Shown: in pieces, positions 5,431 through 5,596 of the stretch
Numbering within the stretch: position 1 is the first letter of the stretch
Layout: each line of letters starts with the position of its first letter
NCBI GenBank assembly: GCA_945933905.1
Contig: CAMEQX010000106.1
Span: 1-5,596 of the forward strand
Source of the DNA: an uncultured Clostridia bacterium
GTDB lineage: Bacteria > Bacillota > Clostridia > Oscillospirales > Ruminococcaceae
Length of the DNA: 5,596 bases
Reading direction: 5' to 3'
Notes under the pieces: generated by a model
The model's database searches: none
Seen by the model: only the letters and a program-made list of their open reading frames with translations
What the model was told of the DNA's origin: nothing
Position numbers and translations under genes: made by a program

Positions 5431-5442
5431 CATTTTTTCGTA

Positions 5443-5596
5443 TCACTTTGCCTTGCGTGTTTTAGGTGAATGTTTTCTTGATAAGTTTTCCTCCGCGTCC
5501 GGATTTTCATAACCCTCCTCAAACTCAACCGGCACCGGCTTGAGCGAATACTTCTCCATAACCGCCGCCTCAACCTCTTCTCTATCAGCGTACAGC
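5443..5596 (-). CDS. Unrecognised protein, C-terminal end (runs off the right edge)
   Basis: An open frame of 50 codons plus stop enters from the right edge and ends in TGA at 5443-5445, 13 nt before the hairpin terminator. The visible part is highly charged: an acidic stretch (EEVEAAVMEKYSLKPVPVEF, then EEGYENPDAEENL) followed by a very basic tail (SRKHSPKTRKAK). I do not recognise the family. No membrane segment or catalytic motif is visible in this piece. Being next to an integrase it could belong to an integrative element, but nothing in the sequence proves this. The reading frame is supported by the terminator and by the codon pattern, not by homology. Confidence 0.6.
   Translation of the reverse strand, partial: LYADREEVEAAVMEKYSLKPVPVEFEEGYENPDAEENLSRKHSPKTRKAK

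Noticed and set aside
3907..5442. Interpretation as the end of an ICE or prophage with attL/attR
   Set aside because: The only long repeat is inverted, not direct; no excisionase, tRNA target or other element genes are visible. The unrecognised gene at the right edge leaves this partly open.
5326..5469. Plus-strand open frame from GTG 5326 across IR-R
   Set aside because: No ribosome site, crosses a strong terminator, and is antisense to a better-supported frame.

Overview
The window looks like chromosomal DNA of a low-to-moderate-GC Firmicute, probably a Clostridia relative of Ruminococcus. This rests on a clostridial-type AgrD signal peptide (Cys-ring followed by HQPKLP), a LytTR regulator paired with an AgrC-type GHKL kinase, purine-rich Shine-Dalgarno sites, and a secreted FN3 plus 'GDFTQ' repeat protein of a kind common in gut Clostridia. 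The genus is an inference; no rRNA or tRNA is present. All six or seven genes lie on the minus strand, so transcription runs from right to left.

Layout, in transcription order from the right edge: (i) the last 50 codons of an unrecognised protein (5443-5596), closed by a strong hairpin terminator (5400-5430); (ii) a tyrosine recombinase gene (4098-5210) lying between two perfect 25-bp inverted repeats (3997-4021 and 5377-5401); (iii) a promoter and a two-gene operon for a LytTR response regulator (3181-3897) and an AgrC-like sensor kinase (1901-3184), overlapping by ATGA and ending in an intrinsic terminator (1855-1894); (iv) a second unit with a paired LytTR-type operator, a promoter, a 49-residue AgrD pheromone precursor (1581-1730) and the AgrB processing peptidase (966-1577); (v) the N-terminal 289 codons of a secreted protein (1-868) that may be read from the same transcript or its own promoter.

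Together, items iii and iv form a complete agr quorum-sensing circuit. AgrD would be cut and cyclised by AgrB into a thiolactone with the ring CLFVV, sensed by the kinase, and the phosphorylated regulator would bind the two 22-bp-phased direct repeats (TACAATTCGCG and TACAGTTCACG) just upstream of the agrDB promoter, giving positive feedback. The order is split and unusual: regulator-kinase, then D-B, each with its own promoter.

The most striking feature is the recombinase segment. Its flanking repeats are inverted, so recombination between them would flip the 1355 bp between them rather than excise it. Inside the segment, near the right repeat, is a near-consensus promoter on the plus strand (TTTACA, 17 bp, TATAAT with an extended TGn). 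In the orientation shown it fires outward into the hairpin terminator and is apparently unproductive. After inversion it would point leftward across the left repeat into the agr regulator-kinase operon. I therefore propose a self-inverting, phase-variable promoter switch controlling a quorum-sensing system. The repeats and motifs are read directly from the sequence; inversion itself is inference.
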